Positions 6,619 to 12,783 of a DNA stretch of 12,783 bases are shown here, piece by piece. Origin of the DNA: CAZKTO01 sp964555685 (GTDB lineage Bacteria > Chloroflexota > Dehalococcoidia > SHYB01). The notes under the pieces were generated by a model. It made no database searches. It saw only the letters and a list, made by a program, of their open reading frames with translations, and was not told where the DNA came from. The first letter of the stretch is position 1; every line of letters starts with the position of its first letter. The DNA is taken from the NCBI GenBank assembly GCA_964555685.1, contig CAZKTO010000077.1, forward strand, positions 1 through 12,783. The letters run 5' to 3'. The position numbers were made by a program, and so were the translations under genes.

Positions 6619-6993
6619 ATGACAGCGAGCGAATCCCAGAAGGGGCCGGGCGTGCCGCCGGGCCGCGACCCGGCCGGGGCGCGTGCGATCGTGGTTCAGT
6701 TGGCGCAGGCGTCCGCCCGTCCAGCCCAGCCGGTGCGAGACGTGAGCCTGCGGGCACTCCTGCCCCAGCAGGCCATCCTGCGCCTGACTCACGCCACGGC
6801 CCTGTCCGTCAAGCCCATCGACCTCCTGACCAAGACGCGGCTGGCCGCTGGCAAGGGTGAGGCGAAGCGTCTGATCGCCGCTGGCGCGGTCCGGATCGAC
6901 GGCGCGCCCGTCTCGCCGGAGGCCCGCGCGGTGGAGATTCACCTGGGCTCGGTGGTGGAGGTCGAGAGCGTGCGGGCGCGGCTCGTCCCCTGA
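6619..6993 (+). CDS. Small orphan S4 RNA-binding protein, TyrRS C-terminal-like
   Basis: A 124-aa protein. Residues 66-122 form an S4 RNA-binding domain: KPIDLLTKTRLAAGKGEAKR, then LIAAGAVRIDGAPVS (85-99) and a closing strand around GSVVEVESVRARLV. The pattern LAAGKGEAKRLIAAGAVRIDG resembles the C-terminal S4 domain of bacterial tyrosyl-tRNA synthetase more than that of ribosomal S4 or pseudouridine synthases. There is no aminoacylation domain: the first 60 residues are Pro/Ala/Arg-rich, with no HIGH or KMSKS motif. It may bind structured RNA (tRNA, rRNA or a stalled ribosome, as other small S4 proteins do), but the target is unknown. The ATG at 6619 has AGGGAAG 8 nt upstream. It lies between the Lrp regulator and the CFA-type methyltransferase, with gaps of 43 and 73 nt. 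A translation start nearer the S4 domain is possible, since the N-terminal part is not recognisable. Confidence 0.75.
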   Translation: MTASESQKGPGVPPGRDPAGARAIVVQLAQASARPAQPVRDVSLRALLPQQAILRLTHATALSVKPIDLLTKTRLAAGKGEAKRLIAAGAVRIDGAPVSPEARAVEIHLGSVVEVESVRARLVP

Positions 6994-7066
6994 CCCCAAG
7001 CGATGACCGGCGCGCAACACCACCATTGACCCCCGGGCCCATGCGATACCGAAACGAGGTGCAGCC

Positions 7067-8290
7067 ATGAGCGTCGCCGTGCCCGTCAGAGCCTCCCGCT
7101 CTCGCCTGGACGGCCTCCTGCGGCGGCTGGCCGTCCGGGCGGCCTCTCACCTCCCGGATGGGAGGCTGACGGTAGAGCTCCCGGACGGCGCCGTCCAAGA
7201 GCTCGGTCCGCCCGGTGGCGCCCCCGCCGCCCGCCTCCGCGTCATGGACGACCGCTTCTTCCGTCGGCTCCTCCTCGATGGCGAGATCGGCTTCGGCGAG
7301 GCCTATATGGACGGCCTGTGGACCTCGGACGATCTGGTCGCCCTCCTGCGCCTCGCCATCGCCAACCGGCGCCACGTCAGCCCCCGGCTCCAGTGGCTCG
7401 GCCGCCTCTCCCACCTGCGCAACCGGCGTCGCCACCTGGCCCGCCGAAACACCCTGCGCACGAGCAAGAAGAACATCCGCGACCACTACGACCTGAGCAA
7501 CGACCTCTTTCGCCTCTTTCTGGACGAGACGCTCACCTACTCCTGCGCCATCTTCGAGCGGGCCGACCAGCCGCTCGCCGAGGCCCAGCTCAACAAGTAC
7601 CGCGTCCTCTCCGAGCGGACGGGGCTGCGCCCAGGCGACTCGGTCCTCGAGATCGGCGCCGGATGGGGCGGGATGGCCATGTACGCCGCCCAGCGCGCCG
7701 GATGCTCCGTCACGACCATCACCATCTCCCAGGAGCAGCACGACTTGGCCCGGGAGCGCATCGCCCAGGCCGGACTCGCCTCCCAGATCGACGTCCAGCT
7801 CCGCGACTACCGGCAGGTCAGCGGGCAGTACGACCGGATCGTCTCCATCGAGATGTTCGAGGCGGTGGGCGCCGAGTACTTCGAGACCTTTTTCAAGAAG
7901 TGCGACGAGGTCCTGAAGCCCGGAGGGCGCATGGGCATGCAGGTCATCACCGTCCCCGACCGCACCTTCGCCGCCCAGACGCGGGGCGTCAACTGGCTCC
8001 AGAAGCACATCTTCCCCGGGGGCGTCCTGCCCTCCGTGGCCGCCATCGAGCGCTCCCTGGCCCCCACGTCGCTGCTCTTAACGCAGGTCCAGGACATCGG
8101 CCAGCACTACCCGCCCACGCTGCGGGCCTGGCGCCAGCGGTTCATGGCGCAGCTCCCGGCCGTCCGGGCCATCGGCTTCGACGAACGCTTCATCCGCAAG
8201 TGGGAGTACTACCTGGCCTCCTGCGAGGCCGCCTTCCTCACCCACACCATCAGCGACGTACACCTGGTCTTCGAAAAGCCCGCCCGGTAG
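7067..8290 (+). CDS. cfa: Cyclopropane-fatty-acyl-phospholipid synthase family methyltransferase
   Basis: A SAM-dependent enzyme that adds a methylene (or, in some relatives, methyl) group to double bonds in membrane phospholipid acyl chains; it acts at the membrane surface. Length 407 is close to E. coli Cfa (382). Residues 1-120 are the small N-terminal domain with FGEAYMDGLW (76-85), then IRDHYDLSNDLFRLFLD (137-153), TYSCAIF (157-163, C160), the SAM motif VLEIGAGWGG (193-202), TITISQEQ (217-224), MFEAVG (263-268, E265) and KHIFPGGVLPS (313-323). Compared with the E. coli bicarbonate-binding set, the Cys, Glu, Ile and Tyr (Y348) are kept, but His is Gln292 in GMQVITVPDRTF, a pattern seen in a large sub-branch of the family. 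Start supported by GAGGTG 5 nt upstream. No FAD-dependent partner for 10-methyl fatty acid formation is nearby. Exact product uncertain, family certain. Confidence 0.93.
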   Translation: MSVAVPVRASRSRLDGLLRRLAVRAASHLPDGRLTVELPDGAVQELGPPGGAPAARLRVMDDRFFRRLLLDGEIGFGEAYMDGLWTSDDLVALLRLAIANRRHVSPRLQWLGRLSHLRNRRRHLARRNTLRTSKKNIRDHYDLSNDLFRLFLDETLTYSCAIFERADQPLAEAQLNKYRVLSERTGLRPGDSVLEIGAGWGGMAMYAAQRAGCSVTTITISQEQHDLARERIAQAGLASQIDVQLRDYRQVSGQYDRIVSIEMFEAVGAEYFETFFKKCDEVLKPGGRMGMQVITVPDRTFAAQTRGVNWLQKHIFPGGVLPSVAAIERSLAPTSLLLTQVQDIGQHYPPTLRAWRQRFMAQLPAVRAIGFDERFIRKWEYYLASCEAAFLTHTISDVHLVFEKPAR

Positions 8291-8416
8291 GACCGCGATG
8301 CACCGCCCGGGGCGCGCGATTGCGGCGCAACCCGAGGCGCCGGCCTTTCGCGGAAAGCTGCTAGGAATAGTTTGCCAGCCGGCAACGTAGCGTATGACGA
8401 TGCAGTGGCGGGTACC

Positions 8417-8438
8417 CCTCCCCCTCGATGGGGGAAGG
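8417..8438. repeat. REP-like palindrome in the 8291-8630 intergenic region
   Basis: The 340-nt stretch from the CFA-type gene to the first transporter has no convincing gene. It holds this 22-nt palindrome (CCCCC/GGGGG core stem, loop TCGAT). Its reverse complement matches 1217-1239 except for one missing A. Two small hairpins lie upstream at 8345-8357 (CTTTC/GAAAG) and 8372-8385 (TTGCC/GGCAA), neither with a U-tract. A promoter lies at 8517-8545. Confidence 0.75.
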
Positions 8439-8516
8439 CAAAGCTCCACGTTTTGTTCGACGCTCTGGGGTGAGGACCCGACGGCGCTCGTGCCCGAGCG
8501 GCAGGCGCCCCTTGCG

Positions 8517-8545
8517 TTGTGGCCCCCTAGCGCCAGCCCTATAAT
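8517..8545 (+). promoter_or_regulatory. Promoter for the first MFS transporter
   Basis: TTGTGG at 8517-8522 and TATAAT at 8540-8545, 17 nt apart. The sequence CCCTATAAT is shared with the gatC promoter at 4078. The expected start near 8552 leaves a leader of about 80 nt before the GTG at 8631. Confidence 0.65.
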
Positions 8546-8630
8546 CGGCTATCCTCGGCGCGGTCGCTCGCGCCCGCCTGCGGCGGGTTGCCCTGGGTAG
8601 CCGCCCCTCTGGATTCAGGACGCCCCATTC

Positions 8631-9920
8631 GTGCCTCCCGATGAATCGCCCCTCGGCGCCCCCGCAGGCCCCGGCGCCGAGACGGCCGTCTCGGCTGCCG
8701 CGCCCCGGCGGCGGGCCCGCCTTCGCGCCTTCGACTCTCTCGCCGTCCCCCAGTTCCGCTGGTACCTCACCGCCTTCCTCACCAGCGCCTTCGGGTTCCA
8801 GAGCCAGGTCGTCGTGCGGGCGTGGCTCGTCTTCAATCTCACGGACTCGGCGCTGGCCGTCGGCGCCGTCGAGGTCATCTCCAGCGTCTCGAATCTTGCC
8901 GCCTCGCCCATCGGCGGCGTGCTGGCCGACCGCATCGAGCGGCGCCGCCTCATCGCGGCCATGCAGGGCGTGCTGGGCCTGGCGGGCCTGGTCATCGGGC
9001 TCCTCACCGCCTTCGACGCCATCGAGTACTGGCACCTCCTGGCGGCGGCGGGCGTGACGGGTGCGGCCACGGGCGCCCTCATGCCGGCCCGCTTCGCGTA
9101 CGTCTTCAACGTGGCGGGGCCAGCGCACTCGGCCAACGCCCTGGCCCTCGTAGGCGGAAGCATCGCCGCCATGCGCCTGCTGGCCCCGGCGGTGGGCGGT
9201 CCCCTCATCAAGTACGCCGGCGCCGAGTCCGTCTACTTCCTGATGGCCGGCGGTTTCCTCCTCTCCGTCCCGGTGGTCCTGACGACCCGTGGCACGACGG
9301 CCCAGGACACGCGCGGGAGCGCCAGCTCTCCGCTGCGTGACCTGCGGCAGGCCCTGGGCTACCTCTGGCGCAACCGGCTCCTGCGCTGGATCATCCTCAT
9401 CACTCTCGGCACCGAGCTCCTGGGCGAGTCGGTCTTCAGCCAGTTCGCCGCTTTCTCCGAGGACGCCCTGGACCTGGACGAGACGGGGTACGGGTTCCTG
9501 CTGACGATGGTGGGCGCAGGGGCCGTGGCGGGGAGCGTGGCCGTCGCGCTGCTACCCGCCCAAGGGGGGAAGGGGCCGGCCTTCCTCGCGTCCGGCGCGG
9601 CCTGGGGCGCCGCGGTCGTCCTCTTCGGCCTCGCGCCCAACGTGGCCACGGCGGCGGTCTTCGCCTTCGCCATGGGGGCCGCCAGCGCCGGCGTCGGCGC
9701 CCTGGGCAACATCATGGTCCAGAACGCCACGGAGGATGTCTACCGTGGCCGGATGCTGAGCTTCCGGATGGTCAACGCAGCCCCCCTGGGGACGGTCGTC
9801 ATCGGCGCCATCGCCGAGGCGCGCGGGATCCGGACCGGCGTGCTCGTGTTGGGCGCCGTGCTGGCCGCGTTCGTCGTCGCGGCGGGCCTCTGGCGACGAG
9901 ACGTACGGCGCGCGGTGTAG
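8631..9920 (+). CDS. MFS transporter, EntS/DHA3-like
   Basis: A 429-aa integral membrane protein of the major facilitator superfamily, predicted 12 transmembrane helices (first about 42-65, last about 403-420) with a cytoplasmic loop at 217-250 between the two halves. The N-half pattern QFRWYLTAFLTSAFGFQSQV, then WLVFNLTDSALAVGAVEV and the motif-A loop GGVLADRIERRR (95-106) are typical of the EntS/DHA3 exporter group; the C-half has QNATEDVYRGRMLSF (364-378), also usual there. Members export siderophores, macrolides or other drugs by proton antiport, but the substrate cannot be read from sequence. The GTG at 8631 is the best start: an AGGA lies about 10 nt upstream and no in-frame ATG occurs before the first helices. 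The N-terminal 35 residues are Pro/Ala/Arg-rich and presumably cytoplasmic. No regulator or biosynthetic cluster adjoins it. Confidence 0.88.
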   Translation: MPPDESPLGAPAGPGAETAVSAAAPRRRARLRAFDSLAVPQFRWYLTAFLTSAFGFQSQVVVRAWLVFNLTDSALAVGAVEVISSVSNLAASPIGGVLADRIERRRLIAAMQGVLGLAGLVIGLLTAFDAIEYWHLLAAAGVTGAATGALMPARFAYVFNVAGPAHSANALALVGGSIAAMRLLAPAVGGPLIKYAGAESVYFLMAGGFLLSVPVVLTTRGTTAQDTRGSASSPLRDLRQALGYLWRNRLLRWIILITLGTELLGESVFSQFAAFSEDALDLDETGYGFLLTMVGAGAVAGSVAVALLPAQGGKGPAFLASGAAWGAAVVLFGLAPNVATAAVFAFAMGAASAGVGALGNIMVQNATEDVYRGRMLSFRMVNAAPLGTVVIGAIAEARGIRTGVLVLGAVLAAFVVAAGLWRRDVRRAV

Positions 9921-9961
9921 GCCGCCGGCGAATCGAATCCCCTGAGCCGCCTCGCCTCACG

Positions 9962-9990
9962 TTGACTTTATTCCAAACCAATTCTAAACT
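9962..9990 (+). promoter_or_regulatory. AT-rich promoter/operator-like element before the second MFS gene
   Basis: TTGACT (9962-9967) and TAAACT (9985-9990), 17 nt apart, sit in an AT-rich patch (9961-10000) that stands out from the GC-rich surroundings. An imperfect dyad overlaps the -10: CTAA/TTAG (9984-9993) nested within CCAAA/TTTGG (9973-9999). The expected start near 9997 gives a leader of about 65 nt. The dyad could be an operator; no adjacent regulator supports this. Confidence 0.55.
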
Positions 9991-10061
9991 TAGTTTTGGT
10001 CAGCCTGTGGCCCGCGCGCCGGTCCCAGCCGCCGGGGCCCCGTTCTGGCCCGCGAGCGTCC

Positions 10062-11444
10062 ATGTCCACCGTCTCCGCTGTCCATCTCCGCCGTCCCGTC
10101 GTCGACCGCGTCAAGGACTCCCTGCGGCACGCGACGGCCGAGGGCATGGCCTATGGCGCCTTCCTGGGGCTCGGGGACCACTTCATCGGCGCCTTCGCCG
10201 TGGCGCTCCAGGCCAACAGCCTCGAGATCGGCCTGCTCGTCTCGGTGCCCGGCCTGCTCGCGTCCCTCGCCCAGCTCGCCGACGACCGCCTGGTGCGCTG
10301 GTTCAAGAGCCGCAAGGCCGTCATCCTGGTCTTCGCCCTGGCCCAGGGGCTCATGCTCCTGCCGATGCTTTCGCTGGCCTTTCTCGACGCCACGCACCCG
10401 GCCCGGTGGCTCATCTTGTTCGCCAGCCTGTACTCGATCTTCGGCGCTGTGACGACGCCCGCGTGGGGCAGCCTCATGGCGGAGGTGGTGCCGGCCAACC
10501 TGCGAGGCCGCTATTTCGCCATGCGCGGCCAACTCTCGACCCTCTCCACTCTCTTCGCGTTCGTCGCCGGCGGCGTCTTCCTGCGCCTGCTCGTCGAGCG
10601 GGACCTCTGGGGCTTCGCCATCCTCTTCGGAGCCGGCTTCGGAGCCCGCTTCCTCTCCTTCGCGCTCCTCGGCCGCCTCTACGAGATGCCGTCGCGGGCC
10701 GTGCACCGCCAGCCCGCCGCCAAGGTCGAGGGCTTCGCCAAGGGCCTGGTGACGACAAACCTCGGGCGCTACATGCTCTTCCTCTTCGCCATGAGCTTCG
10801 CCGTCAACATCTCGGGCCCCTACTTCACCGTCTACCTCCTGCGGGACCTGGACGTGGGCTACCTCGCCTTCACGATGCTGCACGCCCTCTCGCCCATGGC
10901 GAACCTGCTCGCCGTGACCCATTGGGGCCGGGCGGCGGACAAGGCCGGCAACCTCAGGGTCATCTTCGTGGCGTCGGCCTTGGTGCCCATGGTGCCGCTC
11001 CTGTTCGTGGCCTCGTCGAACCTGGCCTTCCTGGGCTCCGTCCAGGTCCTCTCGGGCCTGGCCTGGGCCGGCTTCAACCTCTGTTCGGTCAACTATCTCT
11101 ACGACGCCACGACGCCCGAGAACCGGACCCGCTCTCTCGCCTACTTCAGCGCGGGCAACGGGCTGGCGGTGGGCCTGGGCGCCTTCACCGGCGGCTATCT
11201 CGCGCCCGTCCTGCCCGCCATCCGCGGCTCCGAGTACGTGACCCTCTTCCTCATCTCCGGGTGTCTTCGAGCGGCCGTAGCCCTCGCCTTCCTGCCCTTC
11301 ATCAAAGAGGTGCGCCGGGTGAGCCAGGTCTCGGCCGCCGAGCTCTTCCACGTCATGCTGGGCGGCCGGCCCATCCACGGGAAGATGGGGCACAAGCGCG
11401 TCCATCTGCTGCACCCTCATGAGCCCCCGCCCCGGCATGTATAA
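10062..11444 (+). CDS. MFS transporter, second and unrelated to its neighbour
   Basis: A 460-aa polytopic membrane protein with about 12 predicted helices, a 20-residue charged N-terminus (RRPVVDRVKDSLRH) and a hydrophilic, His/Pro-rich C-tail (about 415-460). The N-half includes EGMAYGAFLGLGDHFIGAF (27-45) and TTPAWGSLMAEVVPANLRGR (131-150), where RGR and P.W.SLMA..VP are the hallmark of one MFS branch found in many deep-branching bacteria; HWGRAADKAGNLRV (287-300) is the C-half motif-A equivalent. It shares little sequence with the preceding transporter, so the pair is not a recent duplication. Substrate unknown. The ATG at 10062 is preferred; a TTG at 9996 would overlap the promoter-like -10 region and add 22 Pro/Arg-rich residues. 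Its stop codon overlaps the -10 box of the next gene. Confidence 0.85.
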   Translation: MSTVSAVHLRRPVVDRVKDSLRHATAEGMAYGAFLGLGDHFIGAFAVALQANSLEIGLLVSVPGLLASLAQLADDRLVRWFKSRKAVILVFALAQGLMLLPMLSLAFLDATHPARWLILFASLYSIFGAVTTPAWGSLMAEVVPANLRGRYFAMRGQLSTLSTLFAFVAGGVFLRLLVERDLWGFAILFGAGFGARFLSFALLGRLYEMPSRAVHRQPAAKVEGFAKGLVTTNLGRYMLFLFAMSFAVNISGPYFTVYLLRDLDVGYLAFTMLHALSPMANLLAVTHWGRAADKAGNLRVIFVASALVPMVPLLFVASSNLAFLGSVQVLSGLAWAGFNLCSVNYLYDATTPENRTRSLAYFSAGNGLAVGLGAFTGGYLAPVLPAIRGSEYVTLFLISGCLRAAVALAFLPFIKEVRRVSQVSAAELFHVMLGGRPIHGKMGHKRVHLLHPHEPPPRHV

Positions 11445-11445
11445 T
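11440..11445 (+). promoter_or_regulatory. -10 box overlapping the MFS stop codon
   Basis: TATAAT at 11440-11445 contains the TAA stop (11442-11444) of the second transporter. The expected start near 11452 gives a leader of about 44 nt to the ATG at 11496. No recognisable -35 is found at 17-18 nt spacing, so confidence is moderate. If real, the oxidoreductase has its own promoter despite close packing with the transporter. Confidence 0.5.
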
Positions 11446-11495
11446 CTGAGCCGGACGCGCGCCGCGAGCCACGCTGCGCATAGCGAGGACTCACC

Positions 11496-12596
11496 ATGGC
11501 CAACGACCCCATCCGAGTCGGCATCATCGGCGCCAGCGCCCGCTACGGGTGGGGCCAGCGGGCCCACCTGCCCGCGATCCTGGCGCTGCCAGAGCTGGAG
11601 CTGACGGCCGTCGGCACGGCGCACCGGGAGACGGCCGACGAGTCGGCCCGCATCTACGGCGCCCGCCTGGCCTTCCACGACTGGCGGGGCCTGGTGGCCC
11701 ACCCCAACGTCGATCTGGTCGTCGTGTGCGTGCGGGCCGACAAGCACGACGAGATGGTGAAGGGGGCGCTGGAGGCCGGGAAGCACGTCTTCTGCGAGTG
11801 GCCCCTGGGCGCGGCCATGGGCCCGGCCCGCGAGCTGGCGGCCCTGGCCCGCTCCCGCGGCGTGCGCACCCTGGTGGGCCTCCAGGCCCAAGGGTCGCCG
11901 ACCATCCTGCACCTGCGCGATCTCATCGCCCGAGGACATGTGGGCCAGCCCATCTCCTGCACCATGACGCTGGCCGTGGAGCGCTACCCCAGCTACCGGA
12001 CGCCCGACGAGTGGGCGGCCGACCCGGAGAAGGGCCAGCGGGTCCTCTGGATCCTCGCCGGCCACGCCATCGACGCCTTCTGTTTCTGCGCCGGTGAGTT
12101 CCGCGAGCTCTCTGGGACGGTCCGGACGCACATCATCGAGCCCGCCGGGCCGACGCGTCGGCCCGACCTGCCGCCCGAGGGCCCGGACGCCGTCATCGCC
12201 AGCGGCGTGCTGGAGAGCGGCGCGGTGGCTACGGTCAGCGTGACGACCAACGCCGGAAGGTCGGCCGGCTGGCGCATGGAGGTGCACGGAACGCGCGGGA
12301 CCCTCGTGGCCACCTCGCCAGGCATCCCGAACTACGGCGAGATCACCCTCTATGAAGCCAAGGCCGGGAACCACGCGCCGGAGAGGATCGAGGTCCCAGG
12401 GGAGCTCGCGACGGTGCCGCAGGCGGTCCCGGCCGGGCCGCCCTACAACGTGGCCCAGCTCTACCGGCGCCTGGCTGGCGCCATCCGCGGCGGGAAGCCC
12501 GCCTTCCCCGACTTCGATTATGCGGCGCGGCGGCACCGGATGCTCCACGCCATCGAGATCTCGTCGCGCGCGGGCCAGCGGCAGGAGCTGGGGTAG
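11496..12596 (+). CDS. Gfo/Idh/MocA-family oxidoreductase, Gal80-like EWP type
   Basis: A 366-aa two-domain protein. Residues 1-125 form a Rossmann NAD(P)-binding domain with GIIGASARYGWG (9-20), then VDLVVVCVRADKHDEMV (72-88). Residues about 130-360 are the substrate/dimer domain, with MEVHGTRGTLV (261-271). Most members are NAD(P)-dependent sugar or cyclitol dehydrogenases whose EKP motif supplies a catalytic lysine. Here the motif is EWPLG (101-105), as in fungal Gal80-like proteins, so Lys is Trp. The downstream AGHAIDAF (188-195) keeps the conserved His190 and Asp193. Dehydrogenase activity is therefore doubtful: it could use another residue, or serve as a binding or sensor protein. GAGG 7 nt upstream supports the ATG. 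No sugar kinase, hydrolase or regulator adjoins it; the preceding MFS gene might be a functional partner, but that is guesswork. Confidence 0.88.
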   Translation: MANDPIRVGIIGASARYGWGQRAHLPAILALPELELTAVGTAHRETADESARIYGARLAFHDWRGLVAHPNVDLVVVCVRADKHDEMVKGALEAGKHVFCEWPLGAAMGPARELAALARSRGVRTLVGLQAQGSPTILHLRDLIARGHVGQPISCTMTLAVERYPSYRTPDEWAADPEKGQRVLWILAGHAIDAFCFCAGEFRELSGTVRTHIIEPAGPTRRPDLPPEGPDAVIASGVLESGAVATVSVTTNAGRSAGWRMEVHGTRGTLVATSPGIPNYGEITLYEAKAGNHAPERIEVPGELATVPQAVPAGPPYNVAQLYRRLAGAIRGGKPAFPDFDYAARRHRMLHAIEISSRAGQRQELG

Positions 12597-12681
12597 GGGA
12601 GACGACCCAACTCCACCCCAGATTCCTCGTCGCTAGCGCTCCTCGGAATGACAGGGGAACCGCGGGCCAGCGGCAGGAGCT
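12569..12681. repeat. 21-nt direct repeat bracketing a 71-nt palindromic segment
   Basis: An exact 21-nt sequence (starting CGCGGGCCAG, ending GCAGGAGCT) occurs at 12569-12589, inside the last codons of the oxidoreductase gene, and again at 12661-12681. The 71 nt between hold the stop codon and an interrupted dyad, ATTCC at 12622-12626 with GGAAT at 12645-12649, around the palindrome CGCTAGCG (12631-12638). The ATTCC...GGAAT type resembles repeats common in some Chloroflexota genomes. The arrangement looks like a small element flanked by a duplicated target or by a slippage duplication. Confidence 0.7.
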
Positions 12682-12726
12682 TTGCGGCCCTCTCCCTCCT
12701 GTCCCCCTCGAAGGACTCGGGGCAAG

Positions 12727-12778
12727 CTCTCTCCTGCAAGGAGAGGGACGATACCCCCTTCCTCTTTAGGGAAGGGGG
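12727..12778. repeat. Tandem hairpins at the window end
   Basis: Two strong palindromes lie in the non-coding tail: 12727-12747 (CTCTCCT/AGGAGAG core, loop GCA, extended by one wobble and one pair) and 12754-12778 (9-bp CCCCCTTCC/GGAAGGGGG, 7-nt loop). They resemble the units at 1217-1295 and 5956-6004 in composition. From 12597 to the window end no gene is visible, and the array probably continues beyond it. Confidence 0.75.
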
Positions 12779-12783
12779 CCAGG

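Noticed and set aside
6619..6993. The S4 gene read as a broken tyrosyl-tRNA synthetase with its catalytic part upstream in other frames.
   Set aside because: The upstream sequence is filled by an intact Lrp-type gene and no HIGH/KMSKS-bearing fragment is found in any frame.
7067..8290. TmsB-type 10-methyl fatty acid methyltransferase.
   Set aside because: The FAD-dependent TmsA partner that normally accompanies it is not in the window; only the general family is supported.
9996..10061. TTG start adding 22 residues to the second MFS protein.
   Set aside because: It lies just after the -10 box and about at the expected transcript start, and the added Pro/Arg-rich residues have no family support.
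8631..11444. The two MFS genes as a tandem duplication or a two-component transporter.
   Set aside because: Their motifs and lengths differ throughout and each has its own promoter-like sequence.
9990..12548. An 852-codon open frame on the minus strand opposite the second MFS gene and the oxidoreductase.
   Set aside because: It mirrors two well-supported plus-strand genes. Its translation is low-complexity, rich in Gly/Arg/His/Glu without domains, a usual artefact of high-GC codon use.

Overview
The window is GC-rich bacterial chromosome with dense, mostly housekeeping coding. The promoters are ordinary sigma70 type (TATAAT boxes at 3983, 4081, 6058, 8540 and 11440, counting the minus-strand one). 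The minus-strand order pyrG - transaldolase - rho resembles a block known from Bacillus and other Gram-positive-type bacteria. The transamidosome genes gatC and gatA, the small palindromic repeats (including an ATTCC...GGAAT type) and the high GC fit a Chloroflexota (Dehalococcoidia-like) genome best. That is a guess from style: Methylomirabilota/Rokubacteria or another high-GC lineage cannot be excluded. I saw no tRNA, rRNA, CRISPR array, phage gene or transposase.

Layout. Positions 1-3704, minus strand: rho (3' end off the window), a transaldolase of the small TalC/Fsa family, and CTP synthase. They probably form one transcript from a perfect-consensus promoter at 3983-4011, with an unusually long (about 270 nt), foldable leader before pyrG. 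Positions 4057-5925, plus strand: a back-to-back promoter drives gatC and gatA, two of the three subunits of the Glu-tRNA(Gln)/Asp-tRNA(Asn) amidotransferase; gatB is not here. Positions 6058-8290: an Lrp/AsnC-type regulator, a small orphan S4 RNA-binding protein resembling the C-terminal domain of tyrosyl-tRNA synthetase, and a cyclopropane-fatty-acid synthase family methyltransferase, closely spaced and perhaps co-transcribed. Positions 8517-11444: two unrelated major-facilitator transporters, each with its own promoter-like sequence. Positions 11440-12596: a Gfo/Idh/MocA-family protein with a Gal80-like EWP motif in place of the usual EKP.

Between the genes lie GC-rich palindromes (1217-1295, 5956-6004, 8417-8438, 12622-12778). 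One unit occurs almost identically at two sites in opposite orientation, so a dispersed REP-like family lives in this genome.

No clearly new multi-gene system is present. The items most worth a second look are the pyrG leader RNA, the orphan S4 protein, the 21-nt direct repeat bracketing a palindrome at the end of the oxidoreductase gene, and two active-site substitutions (His to Gln in the CFA-type enzyme, Lys to Trp in the oxidoreductase).
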